Source: FCB group bacterium
GTDB lineage: Bacteria > Zixibacteria > MSB-5A5 > GN15 > JAAZOE01
Assembly (NCBI GenBank): GCA_024231695.1
Contig: JAAEQF010000402.1
Coordinates: forward strand, 1-40,199
Direction of reading: 5' to 3'
DNA length: 40,199 bases
Shown: positions 18,252 through 26,873 of the stretch, one piece after another
Position numbering within the stretch: the stretch's first letter is position 1
Layout of the letters: each line of letters opens with the position of its first letter
The notes under the pieces: model-generated
Database searches by the model: none
The model's input: only the letters and a program-made list of their open reading frames with translations
What the model was told of the DNA's origin: nothing
Made by a program: the position numbers and the translations under genes

Positions 18252-18890
18252 ATGTCCAGAAATAATACAGCCGATTCGCGTAAATCGGTCAAACTTGTCG
18301 GGATTGTCATTCAGATATTCTGGTATCTGGGCTGGATGGCCGTGGCCATGCAGTTAGCTCTTCTGGCGCTGGTCAGCTTCACCGATTTCCATATTAAGTA
18401 TATACAATTGCCGATCGAGGTCAGCTTTCAGACGACATCGGGTGAGCAGATCGCCTCTTCCCTGACCTCATCCGCATCAATGCCGATTGTCGGTTTTTCC
18501 GACCCGGTAGTGGAAGCAGAGATGATGGCCGATTATCAGGGACTGGTTCTTATGATCCCGACATTGCTTCTGGCCGGCTATATGACAATAGTCTTGCAAT
18601 TGCGGCGATTTATAAAGACGGTACGAGGCGGTGATCCGTTTTCTCCGGATAATCCAAAACGGCTGCGGCTGATCGGCTGGCTGGTGACCCTGGGCGCGCC
18701 GGTGGTGGGGATTTTAAATCAGATTTACGGCCGGGTTTTTATTCATCTGGTCGATGTACCGGGCGCAACGCTTGAGGTAAACAAGGATATATATCCATTT
18801 GTTATTTTTGCCGGACTGCTGATTCTGATAATCGCCCGGGTATTCGAGGTTGGGGTCAAAATTCAGGAAGATCAAAAACTTACTATATAG
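18252..18890 (+). CDS. DUF2975 integral membrane protein
   Basis: The 212-residue protein has four likely membrane segments: about 15-42, 95-112, 137-155 and 180-198. The pattern VRGGDPFSPDNPKRLRLIGW between helices 2 and 3 is typical of DUF2975 proteins. Function of the family is unknown. The start is supported by AAAGGA about 9 bases upstream. A second ATG at 18229 with AGGAG close to it is in another frame and does not continue into this protein. It is followed after 11 bases by a small HTH regulator gene, a pairing commonly seen for DUF2975. Confidence 0.8.
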   Translation: MSRNNTADSRKSVKLVGIVIQIFWYLGWMAVAMQLALLALVSFTDFHIKYIQLPIEVSFQTTSGEQIASSLTSSASMPIVGFSDPVVEAEMMADYQGLVLMIPTLLLAGYMTIVLQLRRFIKTVRGGDPFSPDNPKRLRLIGWLVTLGAPVVGILNQIYGRVFIHLVDVPGATLEVNKDIYPFVIFAGLLILIIARVFEVGVKIQEDQKLTI

Positions 18891-18901
18891 AAGGGACAAT
18901 C

Positions 18902-19189
18902 ATGCCTATCGTGATTAATCTCGACCTGATGCTGGTCAGGCGCAAGATGTCCCTGACCGAACTCTCGCAAAAAGTGGGAGTAACCATGGCCAACCTATCG
19001 ATTTTGAAGCAAAGCAAAGCGCGGGCAATTCGCTTCAGCACATTGGCGGCGATTTGCCGAACGCTGGAATGTCGCCCCGGAGATATTCTTGATTACATTG
19101 AAAGTGAATCAGATGGAGATAATGTTCCAGGGATAACCAAGGAAATAGAGGGTAAAGCCGACAACAGCCAGGATAATCAACGGCAATAA
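18902..19189 (+). CDS. Small Cro/CI-type HTH regulator (YozG-like)
   Basis: The 95-residue protein carries an XRE-type helix-turn-helix with LDLMLVRRKMSLTELSQKVG, then TMANLSILKQSKARAIRFST and LAAICRTLECRPGDILDYI. This is the compact YozG-like form usually paired with DUF2975. It probably regulates the upstream membrane protein gene or its own operon. The last 20 or so residues (after DYIESESD) are hydrophilic and lie in a part that overlaps the convergent DUF401 gene by 81 bases. Confidence 0.85.
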   Translation: MPIVINLDLMLVRRKMSLTELSQKVGVTMANLSILKQSKARAIRFSTLAAICRTLECRPGDILDYIESESDGDNVPGITKEIEGKADNSQDNQRQ

Positions 19190-20329
19190 AAACATGTGAT
19201 ATACTTTTCCCAGATCGGCTTTGAAATGTTCGGTGGTTAACAGTAAACAGAAGTGGGTCGGTGACAGGAGCATCCCCAGATAGCCGGACAGATAGGTCAG
19301 GAAAATATTTCCCAGATGCGGTTCGGGGATATATAGAAAACCGGACAGGATCGGAAAACTAAGTCCCACAAAAGCAGCAACCATTCCCGAAAGCAGGCCG
19401 CTTAAGAAAGCCACTACAAATATCATAAATGCCGGAGGAATTCCTAATCGATCCACTTCGGCCGGAATATCGGCCACTGCCCCGGACAATTCCAACAGGT
19501 CTTTAAAGACGATTATCCCGAAGACCATAAAGAAGAGCCTGAGCGTCACCGAGCTTTTTATCACCGGCCAGAGCTGCGGCCAGGTCCGGCGATTGGTCAA
19601 CACGGTCATGATAACAGCGATAATCAGGGCCGGGACTATATCGAGCCCGCCGAACAGAGACAGCGAAACGGCCAGAAAAAAGGGCCAAATTGCTGATGCA
19701 ATACCGACGATAGACTTGAAACTGTGCGCTCGGTGATTATTGTTTTTAATCCGGCGCAGAAAAAAGATATAGCCGATGATGATCATGGTCAACGACATGA
19801 TCATGCCGAGATAGGAAAACTTCTGAATGGCGATACCGGTAATCGCGGAGCCGAGAATAATGCCCGGATACAGCGGCCAGAACAATTCCATCACATGGCG
19901 ATACCAGTAGTTCACAGCCGACATAAACTGCGGCGATTTACCGTCGTTTTTGAGAACTTCACCTACCAGCGGGGCTGATAGAAGCGCTCCGCCGGGCATA
20001 GGCATCAGCCCGACCGCGGCGGGCAACACGGCTGTGGCCGTTTTCTTGCCTCCGGCCAAACCCTGGGCAGCATCGGTCAGTTGGTCCAGCGACCCGACTG
20101 CCTTGAGCAATTGACCGAGGATGGTAATTATGGTAATGGCTCCGAACAACCGCCAGAAATCCAGCGATTTGCAGGTTCCCCAGATACCCTGAAGAACATC
20201 AAGCGGCCCGAATCCAAAAAGAAGCGGCACAGCTATCCCGGCCAGACAAAGTAAATAGCCAACGAAGAATTTTCGCTTGATACCATAAACGATCAGGGCC
20301 AGAACCAGAAGTAGTTTAAACACAGCCAT
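19109..20329 (-). CDS. DUF401-family membrane transporter-like protein
   Basis: From the ATG at 20329 the protein has 406 residues with about ten membrane helices. Conserved-looking loops are VGLMPMPGGALLSAPLVGEV and NYWYRHVMELFWPLYPGIIL, and the C-terminal LGMLLSPTHFCLLLT, as in DUF401 (ion-transporter-like) permeases. The substrate is unknown. A longer frame starting with TTG at 20365 exists, but that TTG is itself part of a TTGACA -35 element, so I prefer the ATG. The gene is convergent with the HTH gene and their coding ends overlap by 81 bases. Confidence 0.8.
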   Translation of the reverse strand: MAVFKLLLVLALIVYGIKRKFFVGYLLCLAGIAVPLLFGFGPLDVLQGIWGTCKSLDFWRLFGAITIITILGQLLKAVGSLDQLTDAAQGLAGGKKTATAVLPAAVGLMPMPGGALLSAPLVGEVLKNDGKSPQFMSAVNYWYRHVMELFWPLYPGIILGSAITGIAIQKFSYLGMIMSLTMIIIGYIFFLRRIKNNNHRAHSFKSIVGIASAIWPFFLAVSLSLFGGLDIVPALIIAVIMTVLTNRRTWPQLWPVIKSSVTLRLFFMVFGIIVFKDLLELSGAVADIPAEVDRLGIPPAFMIFVVAFLSGLLSGMVAAFVGLSFPILSGFLYIPEPHLGNIFLTYLSGYLGMLLSPTHFCLLLTTEHFKADLGKVYHMFLLPLIILAVVGFTLYFLGYPWNIISI

Positions 20330-20336
20330 AGCCCGG

Positions 20337-20365
20337 AAGATATGGTCAAGACGGCGATCTGTCAA
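20337..20365 (-). promoter_or_regulatory. Possible sigma70-type promoter for a leaderless DUF401 transcript
   Basis: On the minus strand TTGACA (20365-20360) is followed after 17 bases by TATCTT (20342-20337). Transcription would start at about 20330, directly at the ATG (20329). No ribosome binding site is seen before that ATG, which fits a leaderless mRNA. Confidence 0.5.
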
Positions 20366-20445
20366 TTGGAGCGGCCCGGTTTCGGCTTGACATTAGACCG
20401 CAAGTCTTATAAGCTGAGAAACGTTATATATGTGAAGGGGAAAAA

Positions 20446-21309
20446 ATGGCTGATCCGGTTGTCTATATCGACGAGCAACGGGTAAATTTCCGGCAAGCGA
20501 AAATTTCCGTTTTTGATTACACGCTTCACTGCGCTATCGGACTGTTTGAATCGATTCTGGCGGTTGATGATCGTGCAATTCATTTAGATGAGCATTTGAA
20601 TCGGATGGAAGCTGGTCGCAAACGACTGGGCCTTAAATTCAATTACAATCGCCGGCGTCTCAGTCGAATTCTACAGACGGCTGTGGCCACTCATCCCGGC
20701 CGGGTAAAAAAAGTCAAGATCCTGCTGACTTATGGACATTCGCCTCTCTGGAAAGGCGGCCGTCCCAAACCGAAGACGATTATTATCGTTGATGACCACC
20801 GCCTGCAATTCAAAAAGCAAAAACTGATGGTCTCACCGATGATTATCAGTTCAGCCAATCCGATGCGTGGAGTGAAAACGGTCAATTTCATGACCGAATG
20901 GATGAGTCAGCATAAGGCGCAAGAAGCCGGTTACGATCAGGGAATCATCATCAACCAACGAGGCCAGGTGGCTGAAACCGGATCATCGAACTTGTTCATG
21001 GGGAAAAAGGGAAAACTCTATACTCCTCCATTGGAAGCAGGGGGTTTACCGGGAATCATCCGCGGTGAAATTATCGCCTTGGCGGCGGCCAACGGTCTCC
21101 CCTGCATCGAGAAAAAGCTCAAACCGAAAGACTTGATTGCCGCCGACGAGATTTTTACCACCAGTTCTTTTAAACTGGTCTGGCCGGTTGTACAGTTGAA
21201 AGTTGAGCGTGTGCACAAATTCCAACCGGGGCCGCTGGGGCGAGCCTTCTTTGACCGGTTAAAGACCAATTTTATGACCGGTGAGTATAAACAAGAGATT
21301 GATTTCTGA
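20446..21309 (+). CDS. Class IV (fold type IV) PLP aminotransferase
   Basis: The 287-residue protein matches the branched-chain/D-amino-acid aminotransferase and aminodeoxychorismate lyase family. The N-terminus VYIDEQRVNFRQAKISVFDY is typical. Candidate PLP Lys144 is in RGVKTVNFMTEW. The phosphate/cofactor segment AETGSSNLFMGKKGKLYTPP contains Glu177, and GGLPGIIRGEIIALA follows as in the family. Which substrate is used cannot be told by eye: branched-chain aminotransferase is usual for this length, but aminodeoxychorismate lyase or D-alanine aminotransferase are possible. The start has GAAGGGGA 6 bases upstream. It is a lone gene, divergent from the DUF401 gene. Confidence 0.85.
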   Translation: MADPVVYIDEQRVNFRQAKISVFDYTLHCAIGLFESILAVDDRAIHLDEHLNRMEAGRKRLGLKFNYNRRRLSRILQTAVATHPGRVKKVKILLTYGHSPLWKGGRPKPKTIIIVDDHRLQFKKQKLMVSPMIISSANPMRGVKTVNFMTEWMSQHKAQEAGYDQGIIINQRGQVAETGSSNLFMGKKGKLYTPPLEAGGLPGIIRGEIIALAAANGLPCIEKKLKPKDLIAADEIFTTSSFKLVWPVVQLKVERVHKFQPGPLGRAFFDRLKTNFMTGEYKQEIDF

Positions 21310-21571
21310 TTGAACTGATTAAAATCAACGCAGAGACTAACCGCTCCCTTAACGTCACAAATTAGTGCAATCAATCACTCGCAAACACAATATGTGTGCA
21401 AATGGTACGCCCTTGATTGCGATGATCCTCGCACAACCGTATGCGAATCAAGACAATTGCCTTTTCGGAATGAGATTTGCAAACCATTTAGCTGTATTTG
21501 TTTTAGTTGATTTCAAACAGGCTGTCGAATTATATGAATTGGTGGAATATTGACTATCACAGGGAGGTATT

Positions 21572-22372
21572 GTGTATATACGACTGTTTGTTTTGATCCT
21601 TCTCACCTTTAGCATCACAATAACACCGACTACCATCAAAGCCCAGTTAAACTCGGACGAACTTCCTGCCATCGAGTTAATGGGATATCAACCGACCCTA
21701 CTGGTTGATTGCCCTACCGCTGGAACGCTTCAGCGAGGCAGTTTCAATACCGTCATGCGGGCCTATCCCAATGGCGGTATCCTGACCCGAACAGCTATAG
21801 GCCTGTCCAATCGGCTGATGGTTGGCGTTAGTTATGGAGCCGAAGGGATTTTGGCCGAAGAGCGTCCCAATTGGAACCCGCGTATCGAGTTCGACGTAAA
21901 ACTATCGATTGTGGATGAGGGCTTGGTTTTTCCGGCGGCCTCAATAGGCTTCTGCAGCCAGGGTTATGGATCGTATATCAATGATCTTGAGCGGTACACT
22001 TACAAGTCGAAGGGATTTTACGTCGTTGCCAGTAAAAACTACCCTCTTTACAATTGGCAGGTTGGTTTTCATGGTGGATTAAATTATTCCACCGAACAGG
22101 AAGACGATGACGACGATCTTGATTTTTTCATCGGTCTCGACACTCGACTTAATCAGGATGTCGGTTTGGTTATGGAGTACGATTTCGCCACCAATGACAA
22201 TCGGGATCTGAACAGCGCCGGCAAGGGGCGCGGGTACCTCAATCTATCGCTGCAATGGTTGTACGCCGACAATCTGGTTATGGAGTTTATGCTGAAGAAT
22301 TTGAACAACAACCGCAAAGGTACAGCTGACATCTGGCGCGGGTTGCGCGTCACCTACGTAGAAAGTTTTTAG
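21572..22372 (+). CDS. Outer-membrane beta-barrel protein of unknown function
   Basis: The 266-residue protein starts with GTG, supported by GGGAGG 4 bases upstream. A signal peptide covers residues 1-24 (ending TTIKAQ). The rest is beta-strand rich with alternating aromatic and polar residues, several GLSNRLMVGVSYGAEG-type strands and an acidic loop of consecutive Asp/Glu residues at about 170-180. It resembles barrels of the YjbH/OmpA-like kind but I cannot name a family. It is the first of three co-directional envelope genes with gaps of 22 and 1 bases. Confidence 0.65.
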   Translation: MYIRLFVLILLTFSITITPTTIKAQLNSDELPAIELMGYQPTLLVDCPTAGTLQRGSFNTVMRAYPNGGILTRTAIGLSNRLMVGVSYGAEGILAEERPNWNPRIEFDVKLSIVDEGLVFPAASIGFCSQGYGSYINDLERYTYKSKGFYVVASKNYPLYNWQVGFHGGLNYSTEQEDDDDDLDFFIGLDTRLNQDVGLVMEYDFATNDNRDLNSAGKGRGYLNLSLQWLYADNLVMEFMLKNLNNNRKGTADIWRGLRVTYVESF

Positions 22373-22394
22373 GGTCGGCTCTGCGGGAGGAGAA

Positions 22395-23102
22395 ATGAAA
22401 CAGACAGTCAAATTTTTATTGCCGCTGACGATCATCATGGCTCTCCTGGTCCCGGGATGCTATACGATTATGACTCACCCGATGGGCGATGAGGGTTATC
22501 GCGCCAGCCAGGTCTCGGATTGCACTCGTTGTCACGATGACTTCCACGAATATCCGTACGGGTATTATTACTCTCCTTACCCCGATTACTGGTGGGAATA
22601 CGGCGCTTACGGTTCATATTATGTAGATCCGTGGTGGTGGTCATATTACGATTACCCTTATATCGAAGGCGAATACCAGGGATCGTCTCATCGCGGCACC
22701 AAGTTCGATCGGCAGGAACATTCCGGGGCGCCAACTCTTCCGCCCTACGCCAACCCATCGGATGGTTACATCCGGCCGCCGATCACTCCCGGAAGTAATT
22801 TCATTGACGGTTCCACCGGAGATGGAAATTCCAACGGCACGGCTCGGCCACAGACCGGCACCGTTGAGGACAATTCCAGTTCGCGTGCAAAAGATCAGGG
22901 CGACGCCACAGTAAAGAGCACAAGGCAATCGACCAAAAGCTCCGGATCCTCCGGCAAAAACACTCGCCCAGCCATACGGCCGGCGCCGAAATCAACTCCC
23001 AAAGTAGAAACTCCCAAGGCCGATACGCCCAAGAAGGAAGAACCGCCTCCTGAAAAACCGAAGCCGGATGAAAGTAAAAAAGGTTCCGGAGGTGGACGCT
23101 GA
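22395..23102 (+). CDS. Lipoprotein with CxxCH motif and aromatic-rich region
   Basis: The 235-residue protein begins with a lipoprotein signal (lipobox LVPGC, Cys22), so it should be anchored in a membrane after processing. Residues 43-47 (CTRCH) form a CxxCH motif of the type that binds c-type heme. It is followed by a stretch of about 50 residues very rich in Tyr, Trp and Pro (around 52-95). The C-terminal half is a disordered, Ser/Thr/Pro/Lys-rich tail ending in a Gly-rich stretch. Whether heme is attached is unknown, since a single CxxCH can also bind metal or arise by chance. GGGAGGAG lies 4 bases before the ATG. It lies between two outer-membrane barrels and is probably co-expressed with them. 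Confidence 0.7.
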   Translation: MKQTVKFLLPLTIIMALLVPGCYTIMTHPMGDEGYRASQVSDCTRCHDDFHEYPYGYYYSPYPDYWWEYGAYGSYYVDPWWWSYYDYPYIEGEYQGSSHRGTKFDRQEHSGAPTLPPYANPSDGYIRPPITPGSNFIDGSTGDGNSNGTARPQTGTVEDNSSSRAKDQGDATVKSTRQSTKSSGSSGKNTRPAIRPAPKSTPKVETPKADTPKKEEPPPEKPKPDESKKGSGGGR

Positions 23103-23103
23103 A

Positions 23104-24447
23104 ATGAAACCAGTGATTGTGCTTTTAAGTGTCCTCTTCATCGCTTCTTTTTGTGCGGCCCAGGATCTGGGGCATTTTGAGGAAGTTACGGCCGGAAATC
23201 TGTTCGGCCTCGGCGCACGCCAGATGGCCATGGGTGGCACCGGCATCGCCTCGTCACTGGACGGCTCAGCGCTGTATTACAACCCGGCGGCCCTGGCTCG
23301 CATTCATCGGATCGAATTCCAGGTCGGCCTGACGCATGAAAAATACAACAACGAATCGTCTCAAACATTGGAGCGGCATCCGGACTCTCTGGGACTTACG
23401 CCAATCTTAAGCCGGGCCGAAATCGATCAGACTAAAACTCATCTCGGTTCGCTGAACCTGACCATCCCCGTGCCCACCTATCGGGGATCGTTGGTGGTGG
23501 CTTTCGGTTTTCATCGAATTATGTCATTTGATCGCCCGGCCCTGCTTGATATCCTCGACCGCAACGATGCCGATCAGATTGTATCCACGTATGAAAGAGA
23601 AACCGAATCCGAGGGGATCAATCTTTATACGGCCGGAGCGGGTGTCGAACTCTCCCCCAACGTTTCGGCCGGACTGGCCCTGAATGTCTATTCCGGCAAA
23701 CGACGGATCACCTATGATTATCGATATGAGGATGAAACCAATGCCTACCGTGACGGCTGGCTGAAACAGATTACCGAAGATTATATCGGGGCGGCTTTCA
23801 AAGGCGGCCTTCTGTTCCGCCCCAATTCCAAGTTGGCCATCGGGCTGACGGTGGAAACGCCGGTGGATTGGCAGATCGAGAAGACTTGGTTTGAGGACAG
23901 CTTGTCGGGTTATGACGATGATATCTCAGTCACCAAGCTATCTGGAAAGGTCGAATACGATCTGAAGCGGCCGTTTATTATCGGTACCGGCATAGCTTAC
24001 AGAATGCGCAAATTTACATTCACGGGCGATATTGAATACGCCGACTGGTCGCAGATGTCTTATGGCGACAACCCGGAGATGGCCTTGAAGAACGATTCCC
24101 TGCAATTATACTATCGTGATGTGTTCAACATTCGTATGGGGATTGAATACCAAATCCCGAAAGCAGGTTTGTCCCTTCGGGGTGGATTGGCCGTTCTTCC
24201 TTTGGCCGCCGACAAGGGTTTCTATCAACGAAACTCAATGACTCGGCCGTTATTAAAAAATCGCATTCTGAATGATCGAGTGCGTCTTAGTTTGGGAATG
24301 GGATGGTTGATCGATCGGGTTATTCTTTTGGATGTGGCCTATGTTCGCGGTGGTCACAAGCTGGATTATACGGCCTATAACAATATCGGGGCCATCCGAG
24401 ATGATTATTATCAGCGAATTTTTGCCACGGTATCATACCGCTACTGA
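23104..24447 (+). CDS. Outer-membrane transport barrel (FadL/OmpP1/PorV-like)
   Basis: From the ATG at 23104 the protein has 447 residues. A longer frame to 23068 overlaps the lipoprotein gene, whereas this ATG gives a clean signal peptide (MKPVIVLLSVLFIASFCAAQ) and has GGAGGT about 10 bases upstream. The N-terminal motif FGLGARQMAMGGTGIASSLD followed by SALYYNPAALA is the hallmark of the FadL/OmpP1/UPF0164 family, which includes PorV of type IX secretion. The rest is a 14-strand-type barrel ending in YRY. Transport of hydrophobic compounds or a PorV-like surface-attachment role are both possible. The gene starts one base after the lipoprotein stop. Confidence 0.8.
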   Translation: MKPVIVLLSVLFIASFCAAQDLGHFEEVTAGNLFGLGARQMAMGGTGIASSLDGSALYYNPAALARIHRIEFQVGLTHEKYNNESSQTLERHPDSLGLTPILSRAEIDQTKTHLGSLNLTIPVPTYRGSLVVAFGFHRIMSFDRPALLDILDRNDADQIVSTYERETESEGINLYTAGAGVELSPNVSAGLALNVYSGKRRITYDYRYEDETNAYRDGWLKQITEDYIGAAFKGGLLFRPNSKLAIGLTVETPVDWQIEKTWFEDSLSGYDDDISVTKLSGKVEYDLKRPFIIGTGIAYRMRKFTFTGDIEYADWSQMSYGDNPEMALKNDSLQLYYRDVFNIRMGIEYQIPKAGLSLRGGLAVLPLAADKGFYQRNSMTRPLLKNRILNDRVRLSLGMGWLIDRVILLDVAYVRGGHKLDYTAYNNIGAIRDDYYQRIFATVSYRY

Positions 24448-24456
24448 CCGGCCAGA

Positions 24457-25188
24457 TCAGTCCAGCTGTTTCCACTTTTCAATAATGTCGATAATAAAAT
24501 TGCCAACCACCTCGGCGGCTTTGGGCAAGTATAATCGGGCCTGCTCCAGATCGAAATTAGGAAACCCTTCTCCTTCGGAGTATAAAAGGATCGAACCCGG
24601 CACAGGATAGACATCGGCTCCGCGGTTAACCAGATAGGCCATGTTCTCATCGTACTCGTTTTTGTCCACCAGCTGCGGATCGATGGCCTGTACGGCAGCC
24701 GTTTCGTCGATTCCGGCATGACCTCCGGCCTGCCCGAAATGATCGCGAGTGACATCGGCGGCCAACTGCCACCAATGAATGACCGCGATATTGGCTCGGT
24801 GCCTGTAATGAACCTCGGCGGCAGCCTCTTTGAGAGCATCGTTGTTGCCGCCATGACCATTTAGGACAATGATATTTTTGAACCGGCTGTCCACGTATGA
24901 ATTGAGCACGTCAATTATATAGGCGGTAAAATTACAGGGCTGGATGGTACTCGAACCGGGATAACGATAAAGTGATCGGGTGACGCCATAATTGACTGTG
25001 GGTGCGATCAGGGCCTTGAGCCGTTCAGCCTGAGACTCGGCTATCGCCTCGGGAATGAGCACATCGGTCCCCAAAGCAGCCGCGCCGTGGGCTTCGATGG
25101 TGCCAACCGGAAGCAGGATAGTGTTCAGTTGGTCAGGTACAATATTTTTGATTTTTGTCCAGGTAAGTTTTTTTAGTTCACGCTGCAT
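24457..25188 (-). CDS. Creatininase-family amidohydrolase
   Basis: The 243-residue protein has the family metal-binding pattern: LPVGTIEAHGAAALGTD (residues 26-42) holding Glu, His and Asp ligands, then VLNGHGGNND and GGHAGIDETAA. These are the motifs of creatinine amidohydrolase, of formylamide-cleaving enzymes in purine-like pathways, and of MftE. Without further neighbours the substrate cannot be given. It is cytosolic and lies 45 bases downstream of a DUF2064 gene on the same strand. Its 3' end faces the barrel gene with only 9 bases between and no visible terminator. Confidence 0.88.
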   Translation of the reverse strand: MQRELKKLTWTKIKNIVPDQLNTILLPVGTIEAHGAAALGTDVLIPEAIAESQAERLKALIAPTVNYGVTRSLYRYPGSSTIQPCNFTAYIIDVLNSYVDSRFKNIIVLNGHGGNNDALKEAAAEVHYRHRANIAVIHWWQLAADVTRDHFGQAGGHAGIDETAAVQAIDPQLVDKNEYDENMAYLVNRGADVYPVPGSILLYSEGEGFPNFDLEQARLYLPKAAEVVGNFIIDIIEKWKQLD

Positions 25189-25233
25189 AATCTACCTCGA
25201 TCCGGAAGAGTGTTTTTTTTGATGAGGCCGGAT

Positions 25234-25986
25234 TTACTGAAGTCGATTGAGAATACGTTCGAGGACTTTTTCGGTTTCCCGGGCGGTTTCTTCGTTTCCG
25301 GTCAGGCGAAATTGGTTGATGTCCCGGGCCAGATATTCGACGTCCTCAGGATGTTCAACGGCATACCAGATTTCGGTTTCTTCCCAGGACAGGCCATGCT
25401 TCTCGATATGGGCCGCCACTTGCGAATAGATATTCGGCTCTTTCCATTTGAACTCGGCCAGCGGCACCAGGTAATCGCCGGTGAAGCCGATCATATAATA
25501 GCGTCCTTCAACGGTGGGGCCGAAAACGACGTCTTTATTATCGAGAATCTTTATGGCGCCAGCTATTTTGTCATGAGTCAAGGTCGGTGTGCGACTGCCG
25601 ATAAACAGCACCTTGCGATACCCCTGATCGAAACAGTAGCGGAATGATTCATCCATCTTGACGCCCCAGCGACCATGGCCTAGTTCTTTGATCTCCAGCC
25701 GGTCTCCATTGAGTGCTTCTCTCTTCTTGCCTTTGAAGCGGTCTTTCAGATAGGTCAAAATGGTTTTGATCGATTTTTGAGTCCGCGGGTTAGGCGAGTA
25801 AAAAACTTTTATATCGATTTGCGGTAAAGAGAGGGCATTAGTGATACTGTCGGCAATAAACGCCTGATGAAGGTAGGTAACATCTTCATCGGAAAGCTGG
25901 TTGCCCAGATTCATCGAGGAGCCGTCTTCACTGATTTCCTGGATACAGATGATGAGCGCGGTTTTATTATTTTTACTAGCCGTCAT
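25234..25986 (-). CDS. DUF2064 (glycosyltransferase-like) protein with altered metal site
   Basis: The 250-residue protein resembles the DUF2064/TIGR04282 family, a GT-A-like fold found near radical SAM and selenium-related genes. The core pattern is VLFIGSRTPTL (126-136) followed by DVVFGPTVEGRYYMIGF. In the family the first motif usually reads G-S-D-x-P-x-L and the second G-P-A-x-D-G-G-Y-Y. Here the Asp is Arg132 and the second Asp-Gly is Glu-Gly-Arg, so metal-dependent transfer is probably changed or lost. The C-terminal 60 residues are helical and Glu-rich. It follows ccdA by 75 bases. Confidence 0.7.
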   Translation of the reverse strand: MTASKNNKTALIICIQEISEDGSSMNLGNQLSDEDVTYLHQAFIADSITNALSLPQIDIKVFYSPNPRTQKSIKTILTYLKDRFKGKKREALNGDRLEIKELGHGRWGVKMDESFRYCFDQGYRKVLFIGSRTPTLTHDKIAGAIKILDNKDVVFGPTVEGRYYMIGFTGDYLVPLAEFKWKEPNIYSQVAAHIEKHGLSWEETEIWYAVEHPEDVEYLARDINQFRLTGNEETARETEKVLERILNRLQ

Positions 25987-26061
25987 GATTCCTCGGTTTG
26001 TTATTAGTCACGGGCGCAAATATAATCAGCCCGCCGAAGCCTGTCAAGGGCGGCTCAACAA

Positions 26062-26802
26062 TTAGCCGATGTTTTGAAGGAATGGAAACCATTCCATCAG
26101 GTACACCGATAGAACTTGCAGCATATTGAAAAAGATGAGAATCCCGACCGCAATTAAAAGCAGTCCGGATATTATCTCGACGGTATGAAAATGTCGTTTA
26201 AAGAAACCGGAAAATCCGACAAAGTAATTAAACAGCACGGCGAAAATAATAAACGGTATCCCCAGTCCGGCCGAGTAAAAGGACAGCAGGACAATACCGC
26301 GCGTCACCGAACCCTCATTGGCCGCCACGGTCAGGATGGCGCCCAAGATCGGTCCGATACAGGGCGTCCAGCCGAAGGCAAAAGCCAAGCCGATGAAATA
26401 GGCGCTGATCATACCGAATCGCCGAGAATTGGTGTGAAATCTTTTTTCATAATTGAGAGTTTTGATTTTGAACAGGCCCATGACATGGAGGCCGAATAAA
26501 ACCAGGACAACGCCGGCGATTTTATTGAAAACACTCATATGTTCACGTAGCCAGTCGCCGATAAATGTGGCCGATGCGCCCATCAGAATAAACACGGTCG
26601 AAAAGCCAAAAACGAATAGTAGGGAACTTGCTCCCACGCGCAATACGTTTGATTTACGGCGGCTTTTATCGCTCAATTGATCGATGGAAAGTCCGGAAAT
26701 AAAGGACAGGTATCCCGGGATCAATGGCAGGACACAGGGCGAGACAAAAGAAAGAAATCCGGCAAATAAAGCGCCGATATAGGTGACTGAAACTTCAAAC
26801 AT
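26062..26802 (-). CDS. ccdA: Cytochrome c biogenesis / thiol transport protein CcdA
   Basis: The 246-residue protein has six membrane helices. The first carries the family pattern SFVSPCVLPLIPGYL (residues 20-34, Cys24), and the fourth carries AFGWTPCIGPILGA, which places the second Cys of the redox pair. CcdA takes electrons from cytosolic thioredoxin and passes them across the membrane to periplasmic thiol proteins, including apocytochrome c. A thioredoxin gene lies 3.2 kb upstream on the same strand. A CxxCH lipoprotein is encoded 3 kb away, and a link between the two is only a guess. Confidence 0.93.
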   Translation of the reverse strand: MFEVSVTYIGALFAGFLSFVSPCVLPLIPGYLSFISGLSIDQLSDKSRRKSNVLRVGASSLLFVFGFSTVFILMGASATFIGDWLREHMSVFNKIAGVVLVLFGLHVMGLFKIKTLNYEKRFHTNSRRFGMISAYFIGLAFAFGWTPCIGPILGAILTVAANEGSVTRGIVLLSFYSAGLGIPFIIFAVLFNYFVGFSGFFKRHFHTVEIISGLLLIAVGILIFFNMLQVLSVYLMEWFPFLQNIG

Positions 26803-26873
26803 ATCCTACTCGTTTTTTGATGGTTGAACTTTTATTGTTATACGCTGCGGGTCGGTTTTGGAGGATGGCATAT

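Noticed and set aside
18229-18262. ATG with AGGAG just upstream of the DUF2975 gene
   Set aside because: The spacing is too short and the frame does not lead into a protein-like sequence; the ATG at 18252 gives the DUF2975 protein.
21365-21553. 62-codon plus-strand frame between the aminotransferase and the barrel gene
   Set aside because: No ribosome site and no recognisable features; the 262-base gap shows only a weak promoter-like TTGATT/TTATAT before the barrel gene.
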